Shown here: piece by piece, positions 43,571-51,441 of the stretch
Position numbering within the stretch: position 1 is the first letter of the stretch
Layout: every line of letters starts with the position of its first letter
Source: Parafrankia elaeagni
GTDB lineage: Bacteria > Actinomycetota > Actinomycetes > Frankiales > Frankiaceae
DNA: 51,541 nt
Direction of reading: 5' to 3'
Assembly: GCF_000374165.1 (NCBI RefSeq)
Contig: NZ_KB893742.1
Location: 1-51,541, forward strand
Program-made: the position numbers and the translations under genes
The notes under the pieces: generated by a model
Databases searched by the model: none
Told to the model about the DNA's origin: nothing
Seen by the model: the letters and a program-made list of their open reading frames with translations, nothing else

Positions 43571-43931
43571 GAAACGCGGACGGAGCAACGACCTGGCCGC
43601 CGTCGTACACGGCACCGACGGCGAGTTCCGCGTGATCGACTGGGGTTTTCCCGGGGCGGCCGCCGGCTGGGTCGACAGCGCGTTCCTGACAATCCGGCTC
43701 GTCGCGGCCGGACACAGTCCACGCGATGCTGAGGCATGGGCGGCGGCCCGACCAGGCTGGCCGCCCGACGGGCGCGGCGACCGCGGTGGCACCGGGGAGG
43801 CGCTGACCGCGTTCGCCGCCTACGTGGCCGGCCTGTGGACGTACCGGGCGGTCACCGACGGGGTGGACGGCCCGTGGGTCCGGGCCGCCCGCGACTACGC
43901 GGCCTGGCGAACCGGCGTCGAGATCGTCTGA
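43569..43931 (+). pseudogene. aminoglycoside phosphotransferase-family C-terminal fragment
   Basis: The sequence reads SNDLAAVVHGTDGEFRVIDWGFPGAAAGWVDSAFL..., ending TGVEIV and a stop. This is the end of an APH/choline-kinase-like fold: the metal-binding Asp motif is IDWGFP and the preceding HxDxxxxN loop survives only as RSNDLAAV. The N-terminal ATP-binding lobe is missing. The fragment is joined to the truncated glycine-rich-domain gene, marking a deletion that fused two ends. Confidence 0.65.
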
Positions 43932-43977
43932 GCTGGTGGTCCGCCGGCCCGGCGCTCGGGTCGGCGTCCCGAGGTGA

Positions 43978-45162
43978 CTACGACCGTGGCCTGGCCTGGC
44001 GGTGGGTCCGTCCCGGGCGGGGATCTTCGAGCCAGCGCCACCACGGGTCGAAGACGAGGTCGGTGAGCTGCGCGTAGCCGGCCGCCGCGGGGTGGGCGCC
44101 GTCGCCGTCGGCGATCCCCTGCCGCCAGGACGGCTGATCTTTCAACGCGGCGAACACGGCGACGTAGGGGACGTCGTGTTCCGCGCAGACGGCGGCGTAC
44201 CGCTCGTCGAGGGCCGCGACGCGTTCGTCTCTGCCCGGGTCCCCCGAGGGCGGCGGTCCGACCATCAGGACGGGCAGGAGCGGCAGTGCCTCGGCGAGGA
44301 GAGCGACGAGGTTCGCCACCGACGTGTCAGGAGGGACCCGTGGGCCCTGGCCGTCCCAGGTCATGTCGTTGACCCCGAACGACAGCACCAGCCGGGCTTC
44401 CTGCTCCTCGGGTAGACGCGGCAGGCACTCGTGCCGCCACCGGGCCCGTATCCGCGTCGACGTGTCCATACGGATCCCGAGGTTGTAGGCGGTGAGATCC
44501 ACGCCCCGGCGCTCGGTGCGGGCCGCCAGGCGCCCGACCCAGCCCAGGCGCGTCGGGTCGCCGACCCCTGCGGTGAAGGAATCCCCGAGAAAGCAGACAC
44601 GTATGTCCCTGACGGCCGGTGTCCGCGGTGGTGAGATCTGGTCGGCGAGCGTCCGGGTGAAGACGACGCGGTGCAGGCCCGGTCCGTCGTAGTCGCGGTG
44701 GGCGGCGACGTCGTCGATCGTGATGTCGCCGGGTTCGACCTGGAAACCGAGGCCGGTGTGGAACGCCAGCGAGGTCGCGTTGCCCGGGCTGGTGATGCAC
44801 TGCACCCGGCTGCGGCCCCGGGCGGCTGCGAGACGGAAGAACCGGCGGTAGAGACCCTCGGCGACACCCCGGCGGCGCAGCGACGGATCGACCCCGACGA
44901 AGTGGATGTAGGCCGCCTCGGGCTGGGACTGGGACATGAACCCGATGAGGAACGCCACCAGCCGCCCATCGGCACGTTCCACCAGGTAGCTGCTGTCGGT
45001 GAAGTGCTGGAAGAACAGCCTGGGAAGCAGCAGGCTGCGCTGCAGCGACCCGGCGTCGCCCTGGAAACCCGCCCACCAGTCGTCCAGGACCGCCAGGACG
45101 CGCCGCTGGTCGTCGGCGCCGGGATGGCGCAGCACCAGACCGTCAGGAAGATCGTCGACCAT
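43978..45162 (-). CDS. GNAT acetyltransferase fused to SGNH/GDSL esterase
   Basis: The 394-residue protein has two domains in one frame. Residues 1-172 are a GNAT fold with acetyl-CoA loop VDPSLRRRGVAEGLYRR (91-107) and a late strand GNATSLAFHTGLGF. Residues 186-385 are an SGNH hydrolase: block I FLGDSFTAG with Ser195, block II YNLGI, block III GVND and block V DGAHPAAAGY with the catalytic Asp and His. One half would attach an acyl group to an amine while the other would remove an ester or acyl group, so they may act on the same metabolite or envelope component. There is no signal peptide, so it is cytosolic. The start is ATG 45162; the Shine-Dalgarno site is weak. Both active sites appear intact. 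Confidence 0.9.
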   Translation of the reverse strand: MVDDLPDGLVLRHPGADDQRRVLAVLDDWWAGFQGDAGSLQRSLLLPRLFFQHFTDSSYLVERADGRLVAFLIGFMSQSQPEAAYIHFVGVDPSLRRRGVAEGLYRRFFRLAAARGRSRVQCITSPGNATSLAFHTGLGFQVEPGDITIDDVAAHRDYDGPGLHRVVFTRTLADQISPPRTPAVRDIRVCFLGDSFTAGVGDPTRLGWVGRLAARTERRGVDLTAYNLGIRMDTSTRIRARWRHECLPRLPEEQEARLVLSFGVNDMTWDGQGPRVPPDTSVANLVALLAEALPLLPVLMVGPPPSGDPGRDERVAALDERYAAVCAEHDVPYVAVFAALKDQPSWRQGIADGDGAHPAAAGYAQLTDLVFDPWWRWLEDPRPGRTHRQARPRS

Positions 45163-45260
45163 GTGCCGACCCTGGCACAGCCACCCGGATCACCACCAAC
45201 CCTTTTCAGAGGAACCCCACGCCTTCAGAGGAACCCGCCGCGCACTCGACATCACATCGC

Positions 45261-45530
45261 TCACCGCGGGCCGGCGGGCCCCTTCGTCATCTCGGCCGCG
45301 ATCTGGTCGATCTGGTGGCACAGGCCGCTCAGGGGGGCGGTGAGGTCCAGCGGATGGAAGACGATCTCGATGCCGGTGGCGAGGGTGTAGCTGCGGCGGA
45401 CCTCGGTGGGCGTGGCCACGTAGACGACGTGACCGGACGGTAGGCCGAGAGCGGTGCAGTAGGCGAGGAGAAAGAGCGACCGGCCGATCGGTACCTTCGG
45501 CTGGATCCGCACGGCGACCGCATGCGGGTC
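45261..45530 (-). pseudogene. mcrC: McrC remnant (McrBC restriction) with internal deletion
   Basis: On the minus strand VAVRIQPKVPIGRSLFLL, which resembles the N-terminal PK-x-P region of McrC, is joined directly to AYCTALGLPSGHVVYVA, the C-terminal (..)QMLAYxxALGL..G-LVY block. It continues into GIEIVFHPLDLTAP. The middle, including the catalytic PD-ExK nuclease core, is gone while the frame stays open. The frame extends upstream to 45653 over sequence that reads better on the other strand. McrC is the nuclease partner of McrB in methylation-dependent restriction; no mcrB is present. Confidence 0.6.
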
Positions 45531-45531
45531 C

Positions 45532-45765
45532 GTGCCGAACACCGCCGAGCCGACTCGTCGACCGTCGACCGTCGACCTGTCAGCCGTTGCTTCCTCGGCC
45601 GCCGGCGCGGAGCGGGAGAGCGCGGCGGCCGCGGAGGCCGCGGCGCGGGACAAGGCCTACCGCGAGCAGGGCTGGATCGTGCGGACCGCGGCCGCCTGGC
45701 AGCCAGCCGACCTCGCCACGAAGATCGACGATCCGTTCGGCCCGTGGAGGGATGGCGAGTCATGA
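45532..45765 (+). pseudogene. gene fragment upstream of the helicase remnant
   Basis: The last about 45 residues (AARDKAYREQGWIVRTAAAW..., ending PFGPWRDGES) look coding and the TGA at 45763-45765 overlaps the next ATG. The beginning (PSTVDLSAVASSAAG) is low in coding character and contains a CGACCGT direct repeat. It is probably the 3' end of the gene that preceded the helicase in its original operon. The family was not recognised. Confidence 0.45.
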
Positions 45766-46045
45766 CCGACCAGACCAAGGTGACGCTGCGCATCCTCGAC
45801 CGGGCCGACAAGGAGATCGTCAAGCTCAGCCGGGCCGAGAGCGCCGTCTACGACTTCCAGCGCACCTTCCGGCAGAACCCGAACACCCCGGGCCTGCACT
45901 TCAAGCGTCTCAGGGGAAACTCCCGGCTGGCGACCGCTCCCTGCTCTTCGTGGCAGCCACCCGGGCGCGCGATGACCTGGCGATCTTCTGGCACGGCCAC
46001 CCCAGCCCGTTCCTCACTCCCCTCCACACCACCGAACCCGGGTAA
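45762..46045 (+). pseudogene. UvrD-type helicase collapsed to its two ends
   Basis: From ATG 45762 the frame reads VTLRILDRADKEIVKLSRAE, then YDFQRTFRQNPNTPGLHFKRL and RGNSRL. This is the RelE-like N-terminal domain found on some actinobacterial UvrD/Rep-like helicases. At about 45930 the frame changes and gives SLLFVAATRARDDLAIFW and a short tail to TAA, which is the helicase motif VI region at the C terminus of the same kind of protein. Some 600 residues between them are missing. The ATGA overlap with the upstream fragment shows the old operon structure. Confidence 0.7.
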
Positions 46046-46140
46046 CGCCCCGACCCCCTCGGGGCGCGCCGAGACCGTGCCCGGTCCACGGGTCGGGACG
46101 CCGTCCCGCTCCTGATCGTCCAGACGATGATGGAAGCGCA

Positions 46141-46860
46141 TCAAGCGGCGCCCGGTACTCCCGTACCAGCGGCCTCGCTCATGCGGCGGGTGAGTTCGTC
46201 GGCGTCGATGTAATGGCGGGGGTGGGCGTAGTACTTGCCGGCCTGGTCGGTGAGCACCTCGATTCCCTCCCCGCGTAGAAGCACGGCGGCCTCGTCCGGG
46301 CTGCCGGTGCCATCGGGGCGGATCCAGCCGGTGGGGATGGCACCGCCCTTGGTGAGCACGCGGTGGGGGTGGGGGAAGTCGGTGGCGGTGTTGGCGACGC
46401 GGCCGACGGCCTGACCGCCGCGGCTGTGCCCGTAGACGACCTGGGAGATGTCGCCGTAGGTGGTGAACTCGCCGGGACCGACTAGTTCGGCGGCGCGCAG
46501 GATCTGGTGGCGCTGCCGATACAGGGCGGCCAGCCGCCAGCGCTGCGGGGTGGTGGAGACCATCTCGACGATGCCCTGCTTCTGCAGCGCCTGCAGGGTG
46601 AGGTAGGCATTGGGCTGCTCCATGCCGACCAGGCGGGCGACCTCGGCGGTCTTCATCCCCTCCTCGGTGGCGATCAGCAGGATCTCGGCGATCTCCTGTT
46701 GGCGGGGTCCACGACCGGTCGGCAGAGCGATGTTCCCGATCTCCGCGGGGGCCTGGTCGCGGGCGGGGTGCTGACGGGTGAGCGCGGCCCGCTTCGCCTC
46801 CGCATAGACACGCAGAGCCTCCGCGATCCCTTCCGCAAGAGCGATCTCCGGGGTAACCAT
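46141..46860 (-). CDS. winged-helix regulator fused to alkyltransferase-like (ATL) domain
   Basis: The 239-residue protein starts at ATG 46860 with GGAGG six bases upstream. Residues about 50-115 form a MarR/IclR-like winged helix (EIAEILLIATEEGMKTAEVARLVG...). Residues about 120-215 match the DNA-binding domain of O6-alkylguanine alkyltransferases (GEFTTYGDISQVVYG, GGQAVGRVANTA). The reactive-Cys motif PCHRV is here PHPHRV, so the Cys is absent, as in ATL proteins that recognise but do not repair alkylated bases. It may therefore sense or flag alkylation damage and regulate transcription. An inverted repeat at 46871-46890 sits just upstream of its ribosome site and could be its own operator. 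The domain combination is clear; the role is inference. Confidence 0.85.
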   Translation of the reverse strand: MVTPEIALAEGIAEALRVYAEAKRAALTRQHPARDQAPAEIGNIALPTGRGPRQQEIAEILLIATEEGMKTAEVARLVGMEQPNAYLTLQALQKQGIVEMVSTTPQRWRLAALYRQRHQILRAAELVGPGEFTTYGDISQVVYGHSRGGQAVGRVANTATDFPHPHRVLTKGGAIPTGWIRPDGTGSPDEAAVLLRGEGIEVLTDQAGKYYAHPRHYIDADELTRRMSEAAGTGVPGAA

Positions 46861-46870
46861 AGTTTGCCTC

Positions 46871-46890
46871 CTACCAAGTTAAGTTGGTAG
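46871..46890. promoter_or_regulatory. inverted repeat upstream of the ATL fusion gene
   Basis: CTACCAA-GTTAAG-TTGGTAG, two 7-base arms with a 6-base spacer, lies just upstream of the Shine-Dalgarno site of the winged-helix/ATL gene. AAGTT occurs twice in its centre. Position and symmetry suggest an operator for autoregulation. Confidence 0.6.
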
Positions 46891-46891
46891 C

Positions 46892-47485
46892 CGACGATAA
46901 CAAGTGACTTCGAGGCATATCAAGGATGCTTAGATCAGCAATAAGTATGACGTGTGTCACCCTCTCGGGCTGCGGCGGTGCCGACACAACGGAGACGACG
47001 GCTGTGTCCACACCCGCCAGGCCGGGCACATCCACGCTCCCCCACCTCTCCGACGATCGCCGCGCGCGACCCCCAGCCCGCGGCGTGGGTGTCGTCCAGG
47101 CCGATGGTGGCTGTGCATGGTCGACGGCGATCGGAACGCCCGCCACGGTGGTGACGGGCAGCGGTGGCGTCTGTGCGCAGCACCCCGGGCCGGTGACGCC
47201 TTCGCGGGCCCGGATGTCCTGGGCCAGGCGGCCGGCGTCGTTCTGCGCGAGGAACATCGCCAGACGCACGTCACTGCCCGGCGCAGCCAGGCCTCGCACG
47301 ACGTTCCCGCCGACCCCGTCGGCCTCGAGGCGCAATGGGGAGTGGGGAGCACGCGTAACACACGGGACGCGGTGCACCAGGAAACCCTCTACGGGGAGCG
47401 GGCTGGGTGCCGCCAGGCCACCCGTCCCCGCCGTCGTCGTTGACGGCTGTCGCGGGTGGGCGGCGGCTCGACTCGGTCCGTCAGG
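46892..47485. other. intergenic region, no gene recognised
   Basis: About 590 bases hold several long open frames on both strands with no recognisable motif and no good ribosome sites. One plus-strand frame begins TCVTLSGCGGADTTE, superficially lipoprotein-like, but its remainder is random in character. I see no gene here that I can support. Confidence 0.4.
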
Positions 47486-48721
47486 TCAGCAGGAGCGAGT
47501 GAAGGGTCTGCCGGCGAATCGGTCGGCGAGGAAGCCGATGGCGTCACCCTGGGCGGTGAAGATGGTGGTGGCGTGTTCACCCAGGTAGCTTCGCCAGCGT
47601 ATGGGTGCGCCGGCCGCGCAGTAGGTGTTCTTCAACGCCTCGGCCTGGGGGCGGGCGACCAGTTCGTCGATCGGCCAGGCATGGTAAAGGAAGGTCGGCA
47701 CCTTCGGCGGGACGGAGCCGAGTTTCTGCTCGTTGATGCGGTTGATCCAGGCGGGCGTGTTCAGGGGATTGGTGGTCGTGTAGTCGCTGATCTTCCGGAA
47801 CGGGTAGGCGATGAGGCTTTCGATGCAGGAGGTGGCGAGGGTGCCGAAGAAGGTCCTGCCGGCGTCGTTGAGATAACCGTCCAGGTTCAGTTCGGGGTAG
47901 GCCGCGTTGAGTCCCGAGGCGGCCATCGCCAGGACGGCGAAACCGAGGCCGCCGTCGAGCTGTCCGGCAACGGCCATCAGGTCGGCGGGCACACCGCCGG
48001 CCGAGATGGCGCGCAGGTTCAGTTCCGGGGCGTACGTCGGCTGGAGTTCGCCGGCCCACGCGGCCGCGCCGCCGCCCTGCGAGTAGCCCAGCAGGCCGAC
48101 TGGGTTGGCGGTGCTCAGGCCGGTCGCGGGCAGCCGCTGGGCGGCGCGGACGGCGTCGAGGACGGCGTGGCCCTCGGAACGGCCGACCACGTAGGTGTGG
48201 ACCCCGGGGGTGCCGAGCCCTTCGTAGTCGCTCATCGCCACGGCCCAGCCGCGCCGCAGTGCCTGGTCGATGAAACCCTGGTTCTGGGCGACGCTGACGA
48301 GGGGGTTCTTCGACGGGGCGCACTGGTCACCCAGACCGACCGAGCCCGAGGCGACCGCGACGACGGGCATACCGACCGGGCTTCTGCCCTTGGGAACGAA
48401 GATGGTTCCGGAGACCGCGTTCGGCCTCCCCTGGGCGTCCTGCGAAAGATACAGAACCAGGTAGACGCTGGCGTTGCTGACGTCGCTCTTCTTGCGGTAC
48501 CAGATCACGTCACCGGGCGCACCGGCGGGCAGTGGCGACGGCGGGATGTAGAAGGCGTCCCCGGCCGGTCCTTCGCCGGCGGCCGCGACGGCCGCGGTGG
48601 CCGGGGCCGCACTGATCGCGACGGGAACGATCGCCGCGGGTATCACGAGTGCCAGCGTCACGATGATCGATCCGATTGATCTCCGCGGTCGTGAACCGCG
48701 GCCGGATAACTTCTGCCACAT
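47486..48721 (-). CDS. secreted lipase (secretory lipase family)
   Basis: The 411-residue protein from ATG 48721 has a signal peptide (basic start, hydrophobic SIIVTLALVIPAAIVPVAIS, cleavage near APATAAVA about residue 45). The mature enzyme matches the LIP secretory-lipase family: GDAFYIPPSPLPAGAPGDVIW at the N terminus, SGTIFVPKG, VAVASGSVGLGDQCAPS, DYEGLGTPGVHTYV and the nucleophile elbow GYSQGGGA. The acid and His lie in the C-terminal HAWPIDELV and GEHATTIF segments. It hydrolyses triacylglycerol or similar esters outside the cell. The gene stands alone with no operon partner. Paired Cys residues near 135 and at the end (RSC) could form disulfides. Confidence 0.92.
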   Translation of the reverse strand: MWQKLSGRGSRPRRSIGSIIVTLALVIPAAIVPVAISAAPATAAVAAAGEGPAGDAFYIPPSPLPAGAPGDVIWYRKKSDVSNASVYLVLYLSQDAQGRPNAVSGTIFVPKGRSPVGMPVVAVASGSVGLGDQCAPSKNPLVSVAQNQGFIDQALRRGWAVAMSDYEGLGTPGVHTYVVGRSEGHAVLDAVRAAQRLPATGLSTANPVGLLGYSQGGGAAAWAGELQPTYAPELNLRAISAGGVPADLMAVAGQLDGGLGFAVLAMAASGLNAAYPELNLDGYLNDAGRTFFGTLATSCIESLIAYPFRKISDYTTTNPLNTPAWINRINEQKLGSVPPKVPTFLYHAWPIDELVARPQAEALKNTYCAAGAPIRWRSYLGEHATTIFTAQGDAIGFLADRFAGRPFTRSC

Positions 48722-49419
48722 GCCGATCGACCTTCTTTCTCCAGGGGAACGGCTACGCACCAGGGGACGTCACCAGAGCGGCGGGAAGGGCACAGACGTG
48801 CACCGGGACGGCCGGCGAAAGCGTTCGGGGTTTCCCGGTGGTGACCCGACCGAGATTGAGCGCCAGCGAGGTCCACCGACCGGCCCGGCGGTTCCGGTGC
48901 CTGACGGCGGAATGTTCGGAGAGGGCTTCCTGCGGGGGGCTGGCCGCCACTGCGAGCAGCACGTTCTGTCGTGATCACTTCCCACGCCGGGCAGCACCCC
49001 CCATTTTGTTACCCGCCGGTACTACCAGCGAGTAGGTTTCGGACCTTAACAATTCCGCCACCTTTTGCCCATACCGCGACGACGCCAGATCCGGGCACAC
49101 CTGCTCCGCGCACCGTCCCAGCCCGCCAGGACCGGCGAGTCCGGTCGTGCGGCACGACCCTGGCAGCTTGCAGGCGGCCGACAACCTCCCAGCTCAGCGC
49201 CCCTGTGCCCGCCCCCACAGGCGATCCCGCGCGGCGCGAGGAACCGACACGGCCACGGCTGGCCCCGGGCGCTGCGCGCCGCCGGCAACGTCCGCCCGCA
49301 ATAGCACCAAAGTGTCGGCCGCGGCGATGAGGACACGGCGTACTCATCCGTCCGGTCACGGATACGGGGTGACCGGACGGAGCCGCCTACCATCTACGTG
49401 AGCGGAGGGACGTCAGCGG
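48722..49419. other. intergenic region, no gene recognised
   Basis: About 700 bases between the lipase and the aldo/keto reductase. Open frames here lack ribosome sites and known motifs. An AT-richer patch at 49000-49060 is the likeliest promoter area. GGAGGG at 49404-49409 is the ribosome site of the next gene. Confidence 0.4.
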
Positions 49420-50292
49420 ATGGATTCGACCACGTTCCGTATCGGTGGGGATCTTGCGGTGAGCCGGCTCGGGTTCGGGGCGATGCGGCTGCCAACCGAG
49501 CCGGGCGCCGATCGCGAGCGGTCGATCGCCGTGGTTCGCCGGGCCGTCGAGCTGGGGGTGACACTGATCGACACCGCCTTTCTGTATGGCGGTGGCGCGA
49601 ACGAGCAGCTTCTCGCCGAAGCCCTGTATCCCTATCCGGACGACCTGCTGATCACGACCAAGGTGGGTGTCGCGCAGACGGGCCCGCAGGGCGAGTGGCG
49701 GCTGGATGGCCGGCCGGAGATCCTGCGCGACCAGGTGGAGCAGGCTCTACGCCGGCTCCGGATGGACCGGATCGAGCTGCTGCAGCTGCACCGCGTCGAT
49801 CCCGAGGTGCCTGTCGCCGATCAGCTTGGCACGCTGCGGGAACTGAGAGACGCGGGCAAGGTGGGCCGGATAGGCCTGTCCGAGGTGAGCGCGGCCGAGC
49901 TCGCGCAGGCGCGGGAAATCGTCGAGATCGTGAGCGTGCAGAACCGTTACGGCGTGATCGACCGTGAGCACGAGCCGGTGCTGGCGGCCTGCACAGCGGC
50001 GGGGATCGCGTTCCTGCCGTGGCGGCCGCTGGGGGCGGCGGTGGCCCCGGGGGCGGCGTCCGGCGACACCGCCGAGGTCGCCGCGGTTGCGGAGGAGCTG
50101 GGTGCCACCGCGGCGCAGGTGGCCCTGGCGTGGCTGCTGCACCGGTCGCCGGTGATCCTGCCGATTCCCGGGACGGCACGACCCGACCATCTCGAGGAGA
50201 ACATCGCCGCGGCCGAGCTACGTCTGGCACCGGCTCACCGGGAGCGTCTTGAGCGGCTGGCGAACCCCGCCGGTCACAGCACCAGCACCTAG
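49420..50292 (+). CDS. aldo/keto reductase
   Basis: The 290-residue protein starts at ATG 49420, ten bases after GGAGGG. It is a complete (beta/alpha)8 aldo/keto reductase with the catalytic tetrad Asp51 and Tyr56 (LIDTAFLYGGG), Lys81 (ITTKVG) and His124 (LLQLHRVD). The NADPH-binding C-terminal part has ILPIPGTARPDHLEENIAA. It reduces carbonyl compounds with NADPH; the substrate is unknown. It ends 24 bases from the converging ohrR gene, and its proximity to the Ohr system may reflect a shared role in reactive-carbonyl or oxidative stress, though its promoter is separate. Confidence 0.94.
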   Translation: MDSTTFRIGGDLAVSRLGFGAMRLPTEPGADRERSIAVVRRAVELGVTLIDTAFLYGGGANEQLLAEALYPYPDDLLITTKVGVAQTGPQGEWRLDGRPEILRDQVEQALRRLRMDRIELLQLHRVDPEVPVADQLGTLRELRDAGKVGRIGLSEVSAAELAQAREIVEIVSVQNRYGVIDREHEPVLAACTAAGIAFLPWRPLGAAVAPGAASGDTAEVAAVAEELGATAAQVALAWLLHRSPVILPIPGTARPDHLEENIAAAELRLAPAHRERLERLANPAGHSTST

Positions 50293-50316
50293 CCGAAGCC
50301 GTGCGCCCGGCACCCC

Positions 50317-50781
50317 TCAGGCCTCAGCACCCCCTCGGGTGGAGGCCTGCAGCGACTCGGTGATCATCGTCAGGTCACGGATGAGTTCCCGGGCGGTCTC
50401 CAGGTCGATGCCGTAGCGCTGGAACAGCCGCAGCGGCACCTCCGCCGCCCGGGCCCGCAGCTCCCGCCCCCGCTCGGTCAGGGCGATGAGGACGCGGCGT
50501 TCGTCCGCCCGGTCGCGGGTGCGGGTGGCCAGGCCGAGATCCTCGAGGCGTTTGAGCAGCGGAGTGAGCGTGCCGCTGTCGAGGTGGAGCCTGGCGCCGA
50601 TGTCACCGACCGTGAGTGGTTCGGATGCCTCCCACAGCACCAGCATGGTGAGGTACTGCGGGTAGGTGAGGCCGAGCTCGGCCAGCTCCGGCCCGTAGGC
50701 ACGGATGGCGGCCCGGCTCGCCCCGTACAGCGCGAAGCAGAGCTGGTTGCCCAGCTCGAGCTGGGGTAGACGGTCCGCCAT
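50317..50781 (-). CDS. ohrR: MarR-family organic-peroxide sensor, OhrR type
   Basis: The 154-residue protein from ATG 50781 (MADRLPQLELGNQLCFALYG) has the OhrR reactive Cys15 in the LENQLCFALY-type motif. The winged helix (LTVGDIGARLHLDSGTLTPLLKRLE) and wing (RTRDRADERRVLIALT) are intact. Upstream in-frame codons to 50841 would cover the operator region and are unlikely. It should repress ohr and itself, and release DNA when Cys15 is oxidised by an organic hydroperoxide. Ohr is divergent, 87 bases away, with palindromic sites between. It converges with the aldo/keto reductase. Confidence 0.93.
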   Translation of the reverse strand: MADRLPQLELGNQLCFALYGASRAAIRAYGPELAELGLTYPQYLTMLVLWEASEPLTVGDIGARLHLDSGTLTPLLKRLEDLGLATRTRDRADERRVLIALTERGRELRARAAEVPLRLFQRYGIDLETARELIRDLTMITESLQASTRGGAEA

Positions 50782-50817
50782 GGGATGAACAGTAGCAGAC
50801 ACCTCTTGCATCATTAG

Positions 50818-50845
50818 ATTGTGCACAATATGGTTGGCCACAACC
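50818..50845. promoter_or_regulatory. OhrR operator candidates
   Basis: Two inverted repeats lie between ohrR and ohr: the perfect palindrome ATTGTGCACAAT (50818-50829) and GGTTG-GCCA-CAACC (50832-50845). Both fall between the divergent starts, where OhrR could block both promoters. The core is AT-richer than the surroundings. Confidence 0.7.
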
Positions 50846-50868
50846 TAACTTCGAGGAGCCAAAAGACC

Positions 50869-51285
50869 ATGGATGCTCTCTACACGGCGATCGCAACCGC
50901 CTCGGGCGACGGCCGCAACGGCCACACCGAGAGCGAGGACGGCCTGCTCTCCGTCGACGTCCGGATCCCCAAGGAGATGGGTGGTGCCGGCGGGGCCACC
51001 AACCCCGAGCAGCTGTTCGCCGCCGGCTACGCGGCCTGCTTCCACTCCGCCCTCAAGCTCGTCGGCCAGTCCGAATCCGCCGACCTGGAGGGATCACAGG
51101 TCTCGGCCAGCGTCTCCATCGGCACCCTGCCCAGCGGCGGGTTCGGCCTGGCGGTCGAGCTCGACGTCCACGCCCCCAACCTCGACAAGGCGACCACCGA
51201 GGCCCTCGTCGAGAAGGCCCACCAGGTCTGCCCCTACTCGAACGCCGTCAGGGGCAATGTGGACGTCGCCCTCAGCGTCGTCTGA
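50869..51285 (+). CDS. ohr: organic hydroperoxide reductase Ohr
   Basis: The 138-residue protein starts at ATG 50869, ten bases after GAGGAG. It has the Ohr/OsmC fold with both redox cysteines: Cys57 in AAGYAACFHSAL and Cys121 in HQVCPYSNA. It begins MDALYTAIATASGDGRNG, as Ohr proteins do. It reduces organic and fatty-acid hydroperoxides in the cytosol with dihydrolipoyl thiols. It is divergent from ohrR and followed by a 9-base-stem hairpin, so it is a single-gene unit under OhrR control. Confidence 0.96.
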   Translation: MDALYTAIATASGDGRNGHTESEDGLLSVDVRIPKEMGGAGGATNPEQLFAAGYAACFHSALKLVGQSESADLEGSQVSASVSIGTLPSGGFGLAVELDVHAPNLDKATTEALVEKAHQVCPYSNAVRGNVDVALSVV

Positions 51286-51300
51286 CCGTTCCTTCGACGA

Positions 51301-51327
51301 GGCCCGCGGCGACCAGGCCCGCGGGCC
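51301..51327 (+). terminator. GC hairpin after ohr
   Basis: GGCCCGCGG (51301-51309) pairs perfectly with CCGCGGGCC (51319-51327) around a 9-base loop, 15 bases after the ohr stop. There is no T tract beyond a short GGCTTT. Confidence 0.65.
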
Positions 51328-51441
51328 GGTGGGCTTTGTGGACGTCAGCGACTCTGCTGCTTAATTCGGCTGGGTGTCGTGGGTGCGGCATGATCTCCTG
51401 TGCGGTCCGGGTCGCCTCGTGGGCCGCGGGAGGTGGGGCAC

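Noticed and set aside
46926-47588. Possible lipoprotein-like open frame (SGCGGADTTE) on the plus strand
   Set aside because: No proper signal peptide before the Cys, no ribosome site, and it runs antisense into the lipase gene.
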